This document shows positions 9,182 to 18,448 of a DNA stretch of 64,000 bases, one piece after another. The notes beneath the pieces were generated by a model. It searched no databases. It was not told the DNA's origin and saw only the letters and a list, made by a program, of their open reading frames with translations. A program made the translations under genes and the position numbers. The number at the start of each line of letters is the position of its first letter. The stretch's first letter is position 1. Origin of the DNA: CAVPDE01 sp963707125 (GTDB taxonomy: Bacteria > Desulfobacterota > DSM-4660 > Desulfatiglandales > HGW-15); the NCBI GenBank assembly GCA_963707125.1, contig CAVPOU010000004.1, positions 372,001 to 436,000 of the forward strand, given 5' to 3'.

Positions 9182-10060
9182 ATGACCTTTCAGGAATTGA
9201 TCATGACCCTGGAGCGATTCTGGGCCGACAAAGGATGCGTGATCCAGCAGCCCTACGACCTCGAGGTGGGCGCCGGTACCTTCAATCCCGCCACTTTGTT
9301 AAGAGCCCTGGGCCCGGAACCCTGGTCTGTGGCCTATGTGGAACCTTCCCGCCGCCCTACGGACGGCCGCTACGGGGAGAACCCGAACCGTTTAGGCCAT
9401 TACTATCAGTATCAGGTGATCATCAAGCCTTCCCCTCTTGCGATTCAGGACATGTACCTCGACAGCCTGAAAGCCTTGGGCGTCGATCCCCTGGACCATG
9501 ACATCCGTTTTGTGGAAGACGACTGGGAGTCCCCTACGCTAGGCGCGTCCGGGTTGGGCTGGGAAGTCTGGCTGGACGGAATGGAAATCACCCAGTTCAC
9601 TTACTTCCAGCAAGCCGGGAGCATTCGTCTCGACCCTATTTCCGTGGAAATCACTTACGGACTTGAACGAATTGCCATGTACCTTCAAGAAAAAGACAGT
9701 GTCTATGATCTCCAGTGGAATGACCGGATCCGATACGGAGACGTCCACAAGAAAGGGGAGTGGGAGAATTCGGTGTATTGTTTCGAACTCGCAGATGTAG
9801 AGATGCTCCTCAAGATGTTTGACCTTTGTGAACAAGAATCCCTGCGAGTCAGCGAAAAAGGCCTTGTTCTTCCGGCCTACGATTACTGTCTCAAGTGCTC
9901 CCACCTCTTCAACATCCTGGATGCAAGGGGAGCCATCAGCGTTGCCCAGAGAACAAAATACATCGAGCGAATAAGAAATCTCGCGCGGTTCGTTTCCAAA
10001 AATTATCTCGCCCAGAGGGAGGAGATGGGTTTCCCCTTGCTGAATCGCACCCTCCCCTAA
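9182..10060 (+). CDS. glyQ: Glycine--tRNA ligase alpha subunit
   Basis: Catalytic alpha subunit of the bacterial alpha2beta2 glycyl-tRNA synthetase, 292 aa. Characteristic blocks are intact: MTFQELIMTLERFWADKGCVIQQPYDLEVGAGT at the N-terminus, GPEPWSVAYVEPSRRPTDGRYGENPNR around residues 45-70, and LGWEVWLDGMEITQFTYFQQ. The ATG at 9182 is chosen by this homology; a longer frame from 9098 would add 28 residues encoded by a palindromic repeat. The last codons and stop (CTCCCCTAA) fall inside a REP repeat beginning at 10050, so the C-terminal Leu-Pro is repeat-encoded. It is followed by glyS after 141 nt. Confidence 0.95.
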   Translation: MTFQELIMTLERFWADKGCVIQQPYDLEVGAGTFNPATLLRALGPEPWSVAYVEPSRRPTDGRYGENPNRLGHYYQYQVIIKPSPLAIQDMYLDSLKALGVDPLDHDIRFVEDDWESPTLGASGLGWEVWLDGMEITQFTYFQQAGSIRLDPISVEITYGLERIAMYLQEKDSVYDLQWNDRIRYGDVHKKGEWENSVYCFELADVEMLLKMFDLCEQESLRVSEKGLVLPAYDYCLKCSHLFNILDARGAISVAQRTKYIERIRNLARFVSKNYLAQREEMGFPLLNRTLP

Positions 10061-10141
10061 CCCCTCCCCTCAAGGGAGGGGAATTCTGAGGCATGGCTGA
10101 TATTTTCCTCCCCCTCGATGGGGGAGGCAAGGTGGGGGTGG
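10050..10141. repeat. Paired REP-like hairpins, family B
   Basis: Two G/C-rich hairpins back to back, CCCCTCCCCTCAAGGGAGGGG and a CCTCCCCCTCGATGGGGGAGG unit, separated by about 30 nt. They overlap the glyQ stop. Related pairs are at 54825-54924 and 58704-58805. It separates glyQ from glyS within what is normally one operon. Confidence 0.8.
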
Positions 10142-10201
10142 TAAAGGGGGGAAAGGGGTAGGGTATAGTGGTGACCAAACGAGCAATCAGAAAGAGGCCC
10201 T

Positions 10202-12280
10202 ATGTTTCGTGAACTTTTGTTGGAGATCGGTACAGAGGAGATTCCTTCGGACTATCTCGAAAACGGTCTGAAGGAGCTCAGAGACCTTGCGGAATCCCAC
10301 TTGAAGAACAGCCGGATCGAGATCGGCGAACCCCTGGTGGCTTACGGCACTCCCAGGAGACTGGTCCTGATCGGCAAGGCCGTTCAAGACAAGCAGGACG
10401 ATACGGTCCAGGAGATCACCGGGCCGCCCAAAGCGGCAGCTTTCGACGACCAGGGCAAGCCCACCAAGGCTGCCCTGGGTTTTGCCAGGAAGCACGGGGT
10501 TTCAGTGGAAGACCTGGGGCTTATCGAGACTCCCAAGGGGGATTACCTTTTTGTGAAACGGAGCATCCCGGGAAGGCCGACAGCGGAGGTTCTGTCCGAG
10601 GTGTTTCCTCGAATCCTTGCAGATATTCCCTGGCCCAAGTCCATGCGATGGGGCAGCGAGGGATTCTCCTTTGTGCGGCCGATCCACTGGATGATTGCGC
10701 TTTACGGGAATGCCGTCATCCCCTTTGAAATTGCCGGAATCCCAAGCGGCAACACCACTGCGGGACACCGCTTCATGGCTCCCCGGATGATGGAAGTGGC
10801 AAGCCTTGACGACTATCTCGCGAAACTCCGAAAAAGCTTTGTCCTCCTCGATCAGAAAGAAAGAGCAAGGAAGGTCGAAGAGATTGTGGCCAAGGCGGCT
10901 GCGGAAGCTTCAGGAGTTCCGATCACAGACCAAGAACTGGTCTCCACCGTGGCCAACATGGTCGAATATCCTTCTGCGGTCTGCGGATCCTTTGACAAGT
11001 CCTTTCTGGCCATTCCTTCTCCGGTTCTCATCACCGCCATGAAAAAGCATCAGAAATATTTTGCCCTTCTGGACGGACAGGGTCGTTTGATGCCCAACTT
11101 CGTGGCCATCAACAACACGATCGCAAAAGATGAATCCGTTGTCCGAAAAGGCCATGAAAAAGTTCTCCGCGCAAGGCTTTCGGACGCGAGTTTCTTTTTC
11201 AAAGAAGACCGGAAAAAACCTCTTGAAGCCCGACTCGAAGACCTCAAAGGAGTTATTTACCAGGCTGAACTGGGGACTTCCTACGCAAAAGTGCAGCGCT
11301 TCACCGCCCTGGCTGAATTTATGGCCGGAAAGGTTGCACCGGACAAACTGCAGCAGGTCCGACTGGCAGCGAGGCTGTGCAAGTGTGATCTGGTCACCCA
11401 GATGGTTACCGAGTTCCCCACCCTTCAAGGCGTGATGGGCATGGAATATGCCCGCCTGGATGGTCATCCCGAGGAGGCCTGTGTTGCGGTTTATGAACAT
11501 TACCTCCCTGTGCGGGCCGGTGATGAACTGCCCTCTTCTGCGCCGGGGGCGATCGTCGGTGTAGCGGATCGGATGGATACCATCGCCGGGTTTTTTGCCA
11601 TCAGCATGGAACCTACGGGCGCGGCAGACCCCTTTGCCCTCCGCCGCCATGCCCTTGCCATCATCCGTATCCTGGAAAATAGGGATTGGGATGTATCTCT
11701 CAGAGAGCTTGTTTCAAAGGCCTTGTCCATCCTGGCAAAGGAAATCTCTTTTGATGAGCCTCTGATCTTAAACAAGGTTCTGGACTTCTTCAGGGAGAGA
11801 TACCGCCAGATGATGCTGCGATCCGATTATGGTTACGGGCTCATTGAAGCGGCCATTGCCGTGGAATTTGACCGCATCAACCAGCTTCGTTCGAGGCTCG
11901 ATCAACTCCAGGCCTTTGTAAAGGAATTTGGCGAGTTCGAATCCTTTGTTCTCATTTTCAAGCGAATCAGCAACATTCTGAAGAATCAGGCTGAGACCAT
12001 GCAGGTCCAGCCTGCCCTTTTCAAGGCCTCCTGCGAGTCCAAGCTGTGGGAATCTTATCAGGTTGTGAAGCGCCCCATTGAGGTCTTCATTGAAAAGAGA
12101 AACGCTTACGACGCCCTCAAGCTCATGGCCACGCTGAAAGGGCCGGTCGATGACTTCTTCAACGGAGTGGAGATTCTGACCAAGGAAAGTGCGGAACTTA
12201 AGAACAACAGGGTCGGGATGCTGCAGGAACTGTCGCGGCTTTTCCTAAAGGTTGCCGACTTCTCGAAGTTCGCCATCTGA
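10202..12280 (+). CDS. glyS: Glycine--tRNA ligase beta subunit
   Basis: Large subunit of the heterotetrameric glycyl-tRNA synthetase, 692 aa, the usual length of about 690. It starts MFRELLLEIGTEEIPSDYLENGLKEL and has the family blocks YGTPRRLVL, GPPKAAAFDDQGKPTKAALGFARK and RWGSEGFSFVRPIHWMIALYG. The HD-like central region and the C-terminal anticodon/DALR-like region (FFNGVEILTKESAELKNNRVGMLQELSRLFLKVADFSKF) complete it. The ATG at 10202 has AAAGAGG just upstream. It is required with glyQ for tRNA-Gly charging. No irregularities were seen. Confidence 0.95.
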   Translation: MFRELLLEIGTEEIPSDYLENGLKELRDLAESHLKNSRIEIGEPLVAYGTPRRLVLIGKAVQDKQDDTVQEITGPPKAAAFDDQGKPTKAALGFARKHGVSVEDLGLIETPKGDYLFVKRSIPGRPTAEVLSEVFPRILADIPWPKSMRWGSEGFSFVRPIHWMIALYGNAVIPFEIAGIPSGNTTAGHRFMAPRMMEVASLDDYLAKLRKSFVLLDQKERARKVEEIVAKAAAEASGVPITDQELVSTVANMVEYPSAVCGSFDKSFLAIPSPVLITAMKKHQKYFALLDGQGRLMPNFVAINNTIAKDESVVRKGHEKVLRARLSDASFFFKEDRKKPLEARLEDLKGVIYQAELGTSYAKVQRFTALAEFMAGKVAPDKLQQVRLAARLCKCDLVTQMVTEFPTLQGVMGMEYARLDGHPEEACVAVYEHYLPVRAGDELPSSAPGAIVGVADRMDTIAGFFAISMEPTGAADPFALRRHALAIIRILENRDWDVSLRELVSKALSILAKEISFDEPLILNKVLDFFRERYRQMMLRSDYGYGLIEAAIAVEFDRINQLRSRLDQLQAFVKEFGEFESFVLIFKRISNILKNQAETMQVQPALFKASCESKLWESYQVVKRPIEVFIEKRNAYDALKLMATLKGPVDDFFNGVEILTKESAELKNNRVGMLQELSRLFLKVADFSKFAI

Positions 12281-12424
12281 AGTCGACTGCTGTCGGCTGA
12301 AGCCGACATATAAAGGCACAAAGGGACAAAGTTGCAAAGGCACAAAGCGGAAAAGCCCTTTTCTTATATCCCTTTGTCCCTCTGCTACTTTGTGCCTTTG
12401 TCCCTTTCTTTCTTTGTGCCTAGT
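12281..12424. repeat. Interspersed inverted repeat, family E (GGCACAAAG type)
   Basis: Begins with GACTGCTGTCGGCTGAAGCC and then has imperfect repeats of GGCACAAAG/GGGACAAAG on the left arm, answered by CTTTGTGCC/CTTTGTCCC on the right arm. The same opening and arms recur at 24229-24360. The right arm overlaps the 3' end of the convergent mltA gene (stop at 12420-12422). Confidence 0.75.
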
Positions 12425-13632
12425 CATTTGGCTTCTTAATCAGAATGTAAAGTTCCCCTTCGTGCCTCATGTGCCCGGCGGCCAGTTCCGCATAGGGGCC
12501 GCTTCCCCAGAAAAGGTCCGCCCTTCCCGACCCTTTGATCGCTCCTCCCGTATCCTGATTCATGAACGAATCGTGAAAAAGCCTCCCATGAAACTATCTC
12601 ACCCTTGTCGTTTACCTTGGGCTTCGAAGCCTTGATCCATGCGATCGCTCCGGGTGGGAAAAGCCGTGAATCCAGGGCCAGCGTCCTTCCCGGCGTGATG
12701 GGAGTATTGATGCTGCCGAGGAGGGGGCCGTCTCCCAGGTCCCGGAAAAAAACGTAGGAAGGATTGTAGTTCAACACCTCTTCGACCATCTCCGGCCGTT
12801 CTGCAAGGACCCGGCGGATTGCTTGCATGGACATCTCTTCCCTGGTGATTAGCCCTCGTTCCATGAGATACCGCCCAATCGAACGGTAAGGGTGGCCGTT
12901 TCTTTCCGAATAGCCGACGCGAGTCATTTTGCCGTCTCCCAGATCCAGGCGTCCGGATCCCTGGATCTGGAGAAAGGCGACATCAACAGGGTCTTTAAGC
13001 CAGGCAAGTTCCAAACTCCTCCCTTCCAGGGCCCTGCCCTGGGCAATCTGCTGTCTTGAGTAGTAGGGAATAACGCTTTTGCCTTCGATTCGCGCGATGA
13101 TGCTCTTGCCTTTGTACTCCTCATTAAATAGAGAAAGGTCAATTTTGATCAGGTCATCAGGTTTTCGATAGATCGGGTATTGGAAGGTGCTGTCAGGCCG
13201 GAACCTGCCTTGAAGGATCGGTTCGAAATATCCTGTGAAAAGCACTTGCCCGTCTCTTCCCGCCGCCTTGTAAAACAGGAACTCCTTCCTGACCCTTTCA
13301 TTCAAATCCTTTGGTCCTGAAGCGGTTCTGATCATTTCGACGAAAGCGGCCTGGCTCTCTATCACTTGCCGGCACGTGTATCGATGGGGACCATAAATGA
13401 ACACATGATCCGGACTCTGCTTGCTGAGATACTGGAGATTTCTCTCAAGAGCTTCTCTGAGAGAGTCTAGATCCATGTCATCTTCGAAGGAAGGATAAAA
13501 CCAGCGCACGGGAACGATCGCTTGCTCCGGCCCTTCGGCCTCCTTGAGAAGCGGAGGATGGCAAGCAGCCAGTAAAGACAGGGCCAGCAAGGTGAACAAG
13601 ATGAGCGTTGGGTTTTTTCGCGGACTCAGCAT
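12420..13632 (-). CDS. mltA: Membrane-bound lytic murein transglycosylase A, lipoprotein (frameshifted near 12578)
   Basis: Outer-membrane lytic transglycosylase that cleaves peptidoglycan to 1,6-anhydromuropeptides. The start at 13632 gives a lipoprotein signal ending in LAAC and has GGGAG 6 nt upstream. The MltA core is clear (FTGYFEPILQG, IAQGRALEGRSLELAWLKDPVDVAFLQIQGSGRL, TPGRTLALD). After WEAF the frame is wrong. Shifting one base at the A5 run at 12576-12580 restores HDSFMNQDTGGAIKGSGRAD and a terminus LYILIKKPND with stop at 12420. That recovered block contains the Asp that is catalytic in E. coli MltA. The repaired length is about 403 aa. A homopolymer sequencing error is the likeliest explanation. 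Confidence 0.85.
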
Positions 13633-13981
13633 GGACGACTCCCATAGCCAGGAATCTATAACTCGGAACACAGGACTCAAGAACCGAAGCTGCCTGAACA
13701 GATTATTCCGGATTCTGCAGTTGATCTTCATCCTACCTTTGATAGAGTCGGCGGGCAAGGCAAAACATGGCCTGTGACTGTGTCACAGCCGACCTCTAGT
13801 GTGGCAATGTTGCCACGGCATGGCTTTCAGCAAAAATGGACCTCAAGAAAATTTAAATTAAATTATCTAATCTTCCTATAATGTTATCTAAAATATTCAA
13901 TGACATTTATAGATTTTTCATCACCTGGCACAAGGATTGCTGATCATCTTAATTATCTATATCTGAACAAGAGGATTTGAG
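13633..13981. other. Divergent AT-rich control region between mltA and lpxC
   Basis: No gene seen. The left part has two small hairpins, TGTGAC-TGT-GTCACA at 13773-13787 and GTGGCAA-TG-TTGCCAC at 13801-13816, then an AT-rich stretch to 13970. A TATAAT at 13877-13882 could be the -10 of a promoter for lpxC, but no convincing -35 is placed upstream. Both hairpins could be operators or RNA structures; nothing in the window identifies a binding protein. Confidence 0.45.
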
Positions 13982-14911
13982 GTGGATTACAGGCAGAGAA
14001 CCATAAGAGATGAATCAAGTTGTACCGGCATAGGGCTCCACTCAGGACATCCTGTCAACCTGACCATTAAGCCTGCCCCGGCAGATACCGGCATCACCTT
14101 TATTCGAAAGGATCTGCCTTCCGGGCCTGCGATCAGGGCTGCCTTTGAGAATGTTGTTGATACAAGACTGTCAACAACTCTCGGTTTCAACGGCTTCAGG
14201 GTGTCAACGGTCGAACATCTCATGGCTGCCTTCTTCGGATTGGGCATTGACAATGCCCGGGTCGAGCTGGATGGCCCTGAAGTTCCCATCATGGACGGCA
14301 GCGCTGCTCCATTCATCTTCCTCCTGAAATCTTCAGGCATTCGAGAACAGAAGAGCCCGAAACGTTTCATTATCATTAAGCGACCTCTGGAAATCCGCGA
14401 CGGCGGACGATCGGTGCGCATCACCCCCTCCCAGGACCTGAAGATCTCCTATGCCATTGATTTCAACCATCCTCTGCTGCGGGACCAGGCCTTTGAACTT
14501 CGCTTTTCCGGAAAGGACTTTGTCAAGGAGATCAGCAGGGCGAGGACCTTTGGCTTTCTGAGGGATATCCAGACCCTGAGGGAAAACGGTCTGGCCCTTG
14601 GAGGTTCTCTGGACAACGCCATTGTGATTGACGACTTTCGGATCCTCAATGAAGATGGATTGAGGTACAAAGACGAGTTTGTAAGGCACAAGATTCTTGA
14701 TTTCGTTGGAGACCTGGCGATTTTGGGTTGCCCGGTGATCGGCCACTTTGTGGTCAAGAAATCTGGGCATGCCCTGAACCACCAGCTCCTCAAGAAATTG
14801 ATCCATTCCGAGAAAACCTGGGAAAATCTTGCCATCACCAGCCCTGAGCAGTGGGCCGAAAAGAGCTTTACGATACCGGTTTTCGGTTCCGCCGATCCCA
14901 TTCACGCCTAG
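13982..14911 (+). CDS. lpxC: UDP-3-O-acyl-N-acetylglucosamine deacetylase
   Basis: Zinc amidase performing the committed step of lipid A synthesis, removing acetate from UDP-3-O-acyl-GlcNAc in the cytoplasm. It has 309 aa. Metal ligands are visible as His79 (STVEHLMAA) and His236/Asp240 in VRHKILDFVGDL. VPIMDGSAAPF and SCTGIGLHSGHPV are family blocks. The start is a GTG at 13982 with GAGGA 6 nt upstream. The downstream order (DUF4390 protein, NtrY, then lpxK-lpxL-waaF) suggests an envelope-oriented neighbourhood. Confidence 0.95.
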   Translation: MDYRQRTIRDESSCTGIGLHSGHPVNLTIKPAPADTGITFIRKDLPSGPAIRAAFENVVDTRLSTTLGFNGFRVSTVEHLMAAFFGLGIDNARVELDGPEVPIMDGSAAPFIFLLKSSGIREQKSPKRFIIIKRPLEIRDGGRSVRITPSQDLKISYAIDFNHPLLRDQAFELRFSGKDFVKEISRARTFGFLRDIQTLRENGLALGGSLDNAIVIDDFRILNEDGLRYKDEFVRHKILDFVGDLAILGCPVIGHFVVKKSGHALNHQLLKKLIHSEKTWENLAITSPEQWAEKSFTIPVFGSADPIHA

Positions 14912-14993
14912 CAAACATTAAGTTCCTGCCGCCTTGCCCCTGTTTCAGGGGATAATGATTGCATTTCCCTTTTCTCTCCGATAACATCCCAAC

Positions 14994-15116
14994 GAATACG
15001 ACCGCATTTAATTGTTCGCCATGCAGCCCCCTCACCCTTACCCTCTCCCCCAAGCTGGGGGAGAGGGTAAGGGTGAGGGGGAACTCCCAGATGTAAACAA
15101 AACCGCGTTTGTATTC
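14994..15116. repeat. Compound palindromic REP-like repeat, family A (inverted copy)
   Basis: Outer inverted repeat starting GAATACGACCGC at 14994 and ending GCGTTTGTATTC near 15116, enclosing the CCCCCTCACCCTTACCC core hairpin (15027-15080). Reverse-complemented, it aligns through its whole length with the 4798-4915 element. It lies between lpxC and the DUF4390 gene, whose apparent N-terminal extension is merely this repeat read as codons. A small CCCCTG-TTT-CAGGGG hairpin precedes it at 14937-14951. Confidence 0.85.
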
Positions 15117-15191
15117 TTCAGAATTCTTTATGTTTTCTCCTTTGCCCGGATGGGTGATCACCGGGGAAATAAGAGTTTTTGGTTTAGACCC

Positions 15192-15752
15192 ATGAAAGGG
15201 TTAAAGAGCCTGCTGCTGATCGTGATCGTTTGGGCTGCCGGTGTTGTGCCGGCCATGGCAAAGGAAGCCTATTTGTCCGACTTTGTCGTCACCAACACCC
15301 GCGATCACCTCCTTGTTTACTTTTCGGTGAACAACTGTTTTACCCCGGAAATGAACAATGCCATTGAGAGCGGCATTGAGACCACTTTCACTTTTTTCAT
15401 CCAGCTCCGTGAAAAAAGAGATCTTATCTGGGACAAGAAGATTGCCGATCTCGAAGTCAATCACAGTATCAAGTATGACAGCCTAAAAAAGATCTACTCT
15501 GTGAGGTTTTCAGAAGACAACATCAGGGAAGTAAGTGCTAGGAACTTCGAAGAGGCCAAGAAACTGATGGCAGAGATCGTGGCCCTGAAGGTTCTTCCTA
15601 TGCATCAACTGAAAAAAGGGAAGCGCTATCAACTGCAGATGATGGCACAGCTGGATAAGATAAGACTTCCTTTTTATCTTCATTACGTCCTTTTTTTCGT
15701 GTCCCTATGGGATTTTGAAACCGACTGGTACGCTGTAGACTTCAGGTATTAG
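15192..15752 (+). CDS. DUF4390 family exported protein
   Basis: A 186-aa protein with a signal peptide (MKGLKSLLLIVIVWAAGVVPAMA, cleavage before KEA), so periplasmic. Its beta-rich body and the closing pattern FFVSLWDFETDWYAVDFRY match the DUF4390 family. In deltaproteobacteria that family characteristically sits just upstream of an NtrY-type sensor kinase, as here. The ATG at 15192 is chosen because of the signal peptide; the open frame upstream runs through the family A repeat. No strong ribosome binding site precedes it. Being periplasmic and kinase-linked, it may modulate the sensor, but this is only inferred from position. Confidence 0.78.
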   Translation: MKGLKSLLLIVIVWAAGVVPAMAKEAYLSDFVVTNTRDHLLVYFSVNNCFTPEMNNAIESGIETTFTFFIQLREKRDLIWDKKIADLEVNHSIKYDSLKKIYSVRFSEDNIREVSARNFEEAKKLMAEIVALKVLPMHQLKKGKRYQLQMMAQLDKIRLPFYLHYVLFFVSLWDFETDWYAVDFRY

Positions 15753-15806
15753 GATCTTAGACAGTCTTTGGCTGCGGCCAAAGGCCTGCGTTAGGTATTA
15801 AGATTC

Positions 15807-18038
15807 ATGAAGGCATATCTTGAAGCTGAAAAACAGGATTTGAGGAGGCGACGAAGAGAAAGGTATATCATCGCCTGCCTGGTTGTTCTGATCCCTTTCA
15901 TTGCCTACCTGGCAATGAAAGTTCTTGATCTTGGACTGGATCTTCCCATTGCCAACAGCATCCTTGTTTTCGTCCTCATTGATATCAATGTTATTTTGCT
16001 TCTCCTCCTGATCTATTTGACCATGAGGAACCTGGTCAAGCTCGTCTTCGAAAGAAGAAAAAACATCATGGGGGCCAAATTGAGGACAAAGCTGGTCATG
16101 GCCTTCATCACCCTGTCCCTCCTGCCCACGATCATCTTATTCTTTGTTTCAGTCCAGTTCATTTCAACCTCCATTGAGTACTGGTTCAACATCCCTGTGG
16201 AGAGATCTCTAAGAAACTCCCTTGAAGTTGGACAAAGCTTTTACAGCCGAGTGGTTGATGAACTGCTTTCTCATGGGAACACTCTGGGCCGCCTCATCAG
16301 CTACCACGGCTATACCCTGATGTCCCGCAATGAGGAGGTGGATAAACTCATCAATGAGAAACGCGTGGAATATCAGTTGGCCTCCGTCCGGGTATTCTCC
16401 CAGAACATGCAGCAGCGCGCGGTATCCCAGGACCAGAAACTCGACCTGAGCCCTTTCAAGGGGCCAGGGGCGGATATCTTGAGGAGAAGCTTTGAAAAAG
16501 GGACGGATGCCCATGAAATAGAAACCTCCTCGCACGGTCAGCTGGTCAGCGGAATCATCCCCATATTCTCCAGAACGGAATCCAAGGCGGTTGTGGGGCT
16601 TGTGGTCACGCAAAATTTTATTCCCGGAGATCTCGTCAACCGGCTCAACGAACTCCCCAGTGGGCTTGACGAATTCAAGCAGTTCAAACTGCTCAAAAGG
16701 CCGATTAAGACCATCCATCTCATCACCCTATCCATCGTGACCCTGCTGATCATCTTTGCCTCCGTGTGGTTCGGCCTTTACCTTTCCAAGGGAATTACCG
16801 TACCCATTCAGGAGTTGGCTGAGGGGACCCATCGCATTGCATCCGGAGATTACGATGTCTTCATTGACCTTCAGGCAGAGGACGAAATCGGAGTCCTGGT
16901 CAACTCCTTCAACCAGATGACGATGGATCTCAAAAACAGCAAGATGCAGCTGGAGGAAACGAACCGGGAACTCATCCTGAGCAATGTGGAACTTGAGCAG
17001 CGGCGCCTCAACATGGAAATCGTCTTTGCCAATGTGGCTGCGGGAGTCGTATCAGCCGATGCGGACGGCAAGATCCTGACCTTCAACAAATCTGCAGAAA
17101 AGATGCTCGACCTCAAGGCTGAAAATATCATCGGCCGGGATTACAAAGACGTCCTGAACAGGGATCATCTCAAAATCATCAACGCGTTCTTCCAGGATCG
17201 GTCTTTGGTGAGAAAAGGCTCGTTCAAACGGCAGATCAGCCTGACCGTGGGAAACAGGACTCTTCCTCTTCTCGTCTCTTTAAATGTTCTGCGAGATGAC
17301 AAAGGCAAATCCCATGGGGTTGTGGCTGTGCTGGAAGATCTGTCCGAAATCGAGAAAGCTCAGAGAATGGCCGCCTGGCGAGAGGTCGCAAGACGGATTG
17401 CTCATGAGGTCAAGAATCCACTCACGCCCATCCAGCTTTCCGCGCAGAGGCTCCAAAGGAAGTACGGCGCAACCCTGGCCAAGGAGGATAGCAAGGTTTT
17501 TGAAGAATGCACGAACATGATTGTCGATCAGGTGGAGGGGTTAAAACGCCTTGTCAACGAATTCTCAAGTTACGCCCGCCTGCCTGCCCCGAACCTGAGC
17601 CTTAACAACGTCAAGCAAATTATCCAGGAATCGGTGAATGTCTACAAAGAGGCCCAGAAAGCAGTAGCCATCGTGTTTCACGACGCAGCAGAGGTGCCTG
17701 AGATCAAAGTGGACCGGGAACAGATGAAACGGGTCATGATCAATCTTCTCGATAATGCCTTGAGCGCCATTGACGGGAAAGGCCAAGTCACCATTGATCT
17801 CTCCTATGACCAGGACCTTCAGATCGTAACGATTGAGGTGGTGGACAACGGCAAAGGGATTCCCCCGGGGCACAAGGCCAGGGTATTTGAACCTTACTTC
17901 TCCACGAAGAAGCATGGCACCGGGCTTGGGCTCGCCATTGTCAACAACATCATCAACGATCACAACGGTTCCATCAGGGTTCAGGATGAAGAGCCTCAGG
18001 GCACGCGGTTCATCATTGAGCTTCCCCTAAAGGTTTAA
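15807..18038 (+). CDS. ntrY: NtrY-type sensor histidine kinase (PAS, HAMP)
   Basis: Membrane sensor kinase, 743 aa. Three N-terminal helices (about residues 20-42, 50-73, 95-118) precede an extracytoplasmic region to about 295, a fourth helix to about 322 and a HAMP domain (PIQELAEGTHRIASGDYDVFIDLQAEDEIGVL). A PAS domain (FANVAAGVVSADADGKILTFN) follows. The kinase core has the phospho-acceptor in RIAHEVKNPLTPIQLSAQRL at about residue 533, N-box NLLDNALSAIDG, DNGKGIP and GTGLGLAIV. NtrY usually pairs with the NtrX response regulator, but none follows here because the next gene is on the other strand. The signal is unknown; NtrY/NtrX in other bacteria responds to nitrogen, redox or envelope status. 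Confidence 0.88.
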   Translation: MKAYLEAEKQDLRRRRRERYIIACLVVLIPFIAYLAMKVLDLGLDLPIANSILVFVLIDINVILLLLLIYLTMRNLVKLVFERRKNIMGAKLRTKLVMAFITLSLLPTIILFFVSVQFISTSIEYWFNIPVERSLRNSLEVGQSFYSRVVDELLSHGNTLGRLISYHGYTLMSRNEEVDKLINEKRVEYQLASVRVFSQNMQQRAVSQDQKLDLSPFKGPGADILRRSFEKGTDAHEIETSSHGQLVSGIIPIFSRTESKAVVGLVVTQNFIPGDLVNRLNELPSGLDEFKQFKLLKRPIKTIHLITLSIVTLLIIFASVWFGLYLSKGITVPIQELAEGTHRIASGDYDVFIDLQAEDEIGVLVNSFNQMTMDLKNSKMQLEETNRELILSNVELEQRRLNMEIVFANVAAGVVSADADGKILTFNKSAEKMLDLKAENIIGRDYKDVLNRDHLKIINAFFQDRSLVRKGSFKRQISLTVGNRTLPLLVSLNVLRDDKGKSHGVVAVLEDLSEIEKAQRMAAWREVARRIAHEVKNPLTPIQLSAQRLQRKYGATLAKEDSKVFEECTNMIVDQVEGLKRLVNEFSSYARLPAPNLSLNNVKQIIQESVNVYKEAQKAVAIVFHDAAEVPEIKVDREQMKRVMINLLDNALSAIDGKGQVTIDLSYDQDLQIVTIEVVDNGKGIPPGHKARVFEPYFSTKKHGTGLGLAIVNNIINDHNGSIRVQDEEPQGTRFIIELPLKV

Positions 18039-18065
18039 CTCGGGCCCCACCGTGCTCCTGCTCAA

Positions 18066-18266
18066 TCAGGTTTCGGGAAGCACTTCTTTCACCCGGCCCA
18101 CCACTCCGCTTACCAGGCGCACTTTGATTCCGTGAGGATGCGTGGGGGAATGGGTGAGAATATCCTTAACGATCCCCTCCGTTAGTTTTCCGGAACGCTG
18201 ATCCTCTTTCCGTACTACTTTGACTTGCGCTCCCGGTTTAATATCCGTTCGGGTTCTTCCGTTCAT
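18066..18266 (-). CDS. ywbE: YwbE family protein
   Basis: A small protein of 66 aa (MNGRTRTDIKPGAQVKVVRK...) closely matching the YwbE family pattern: DIKPG, KEDQRSGKLTEGIVKDILT, HPHGIKVRL and GRVKEVL. The fold is predicted to be an SH3-like/KOW-like beta barrel, probably nucleic-acid-related, but the function is unknown. AGGA lies 7 nt before the ATG on the minus strand. It is convergent with ntrY. Confidence 0.85.
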   Translation of the reverse strand: MNGRTRTDIKPGAQVKVVRKEDQRSGKLTEGIVKDILTHSPTHPHGIKVRLVSGVVGRVKEVLPET

Positions 18267-18448
18267 CTTTGTATCCTATGAAAAATCTTGTGTTAGCTCC
18301 TCTTATAGTTTATTTAATATAGACCGAAAATTTTGAAATCTCAACATAACTATCTCAACAATCCTAGTCTGCCGACTCCCCAAAAGCCTTCCAAAATGAA
18401 ACAAGGATGTACGGGGGGAGGGTGCATCATTGAGATAGACGACTTCCT

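Noticed and set aside
13801..13816. GTGGCAATGTTGCCAC as a possible sigma-54 promoter (TGGCAC-N5-TTGC)
   Set aside because: The GG-to-GC distance is 7 bp rather than the required 10, so it is a hairpin or operator, not a -24/-12 element.
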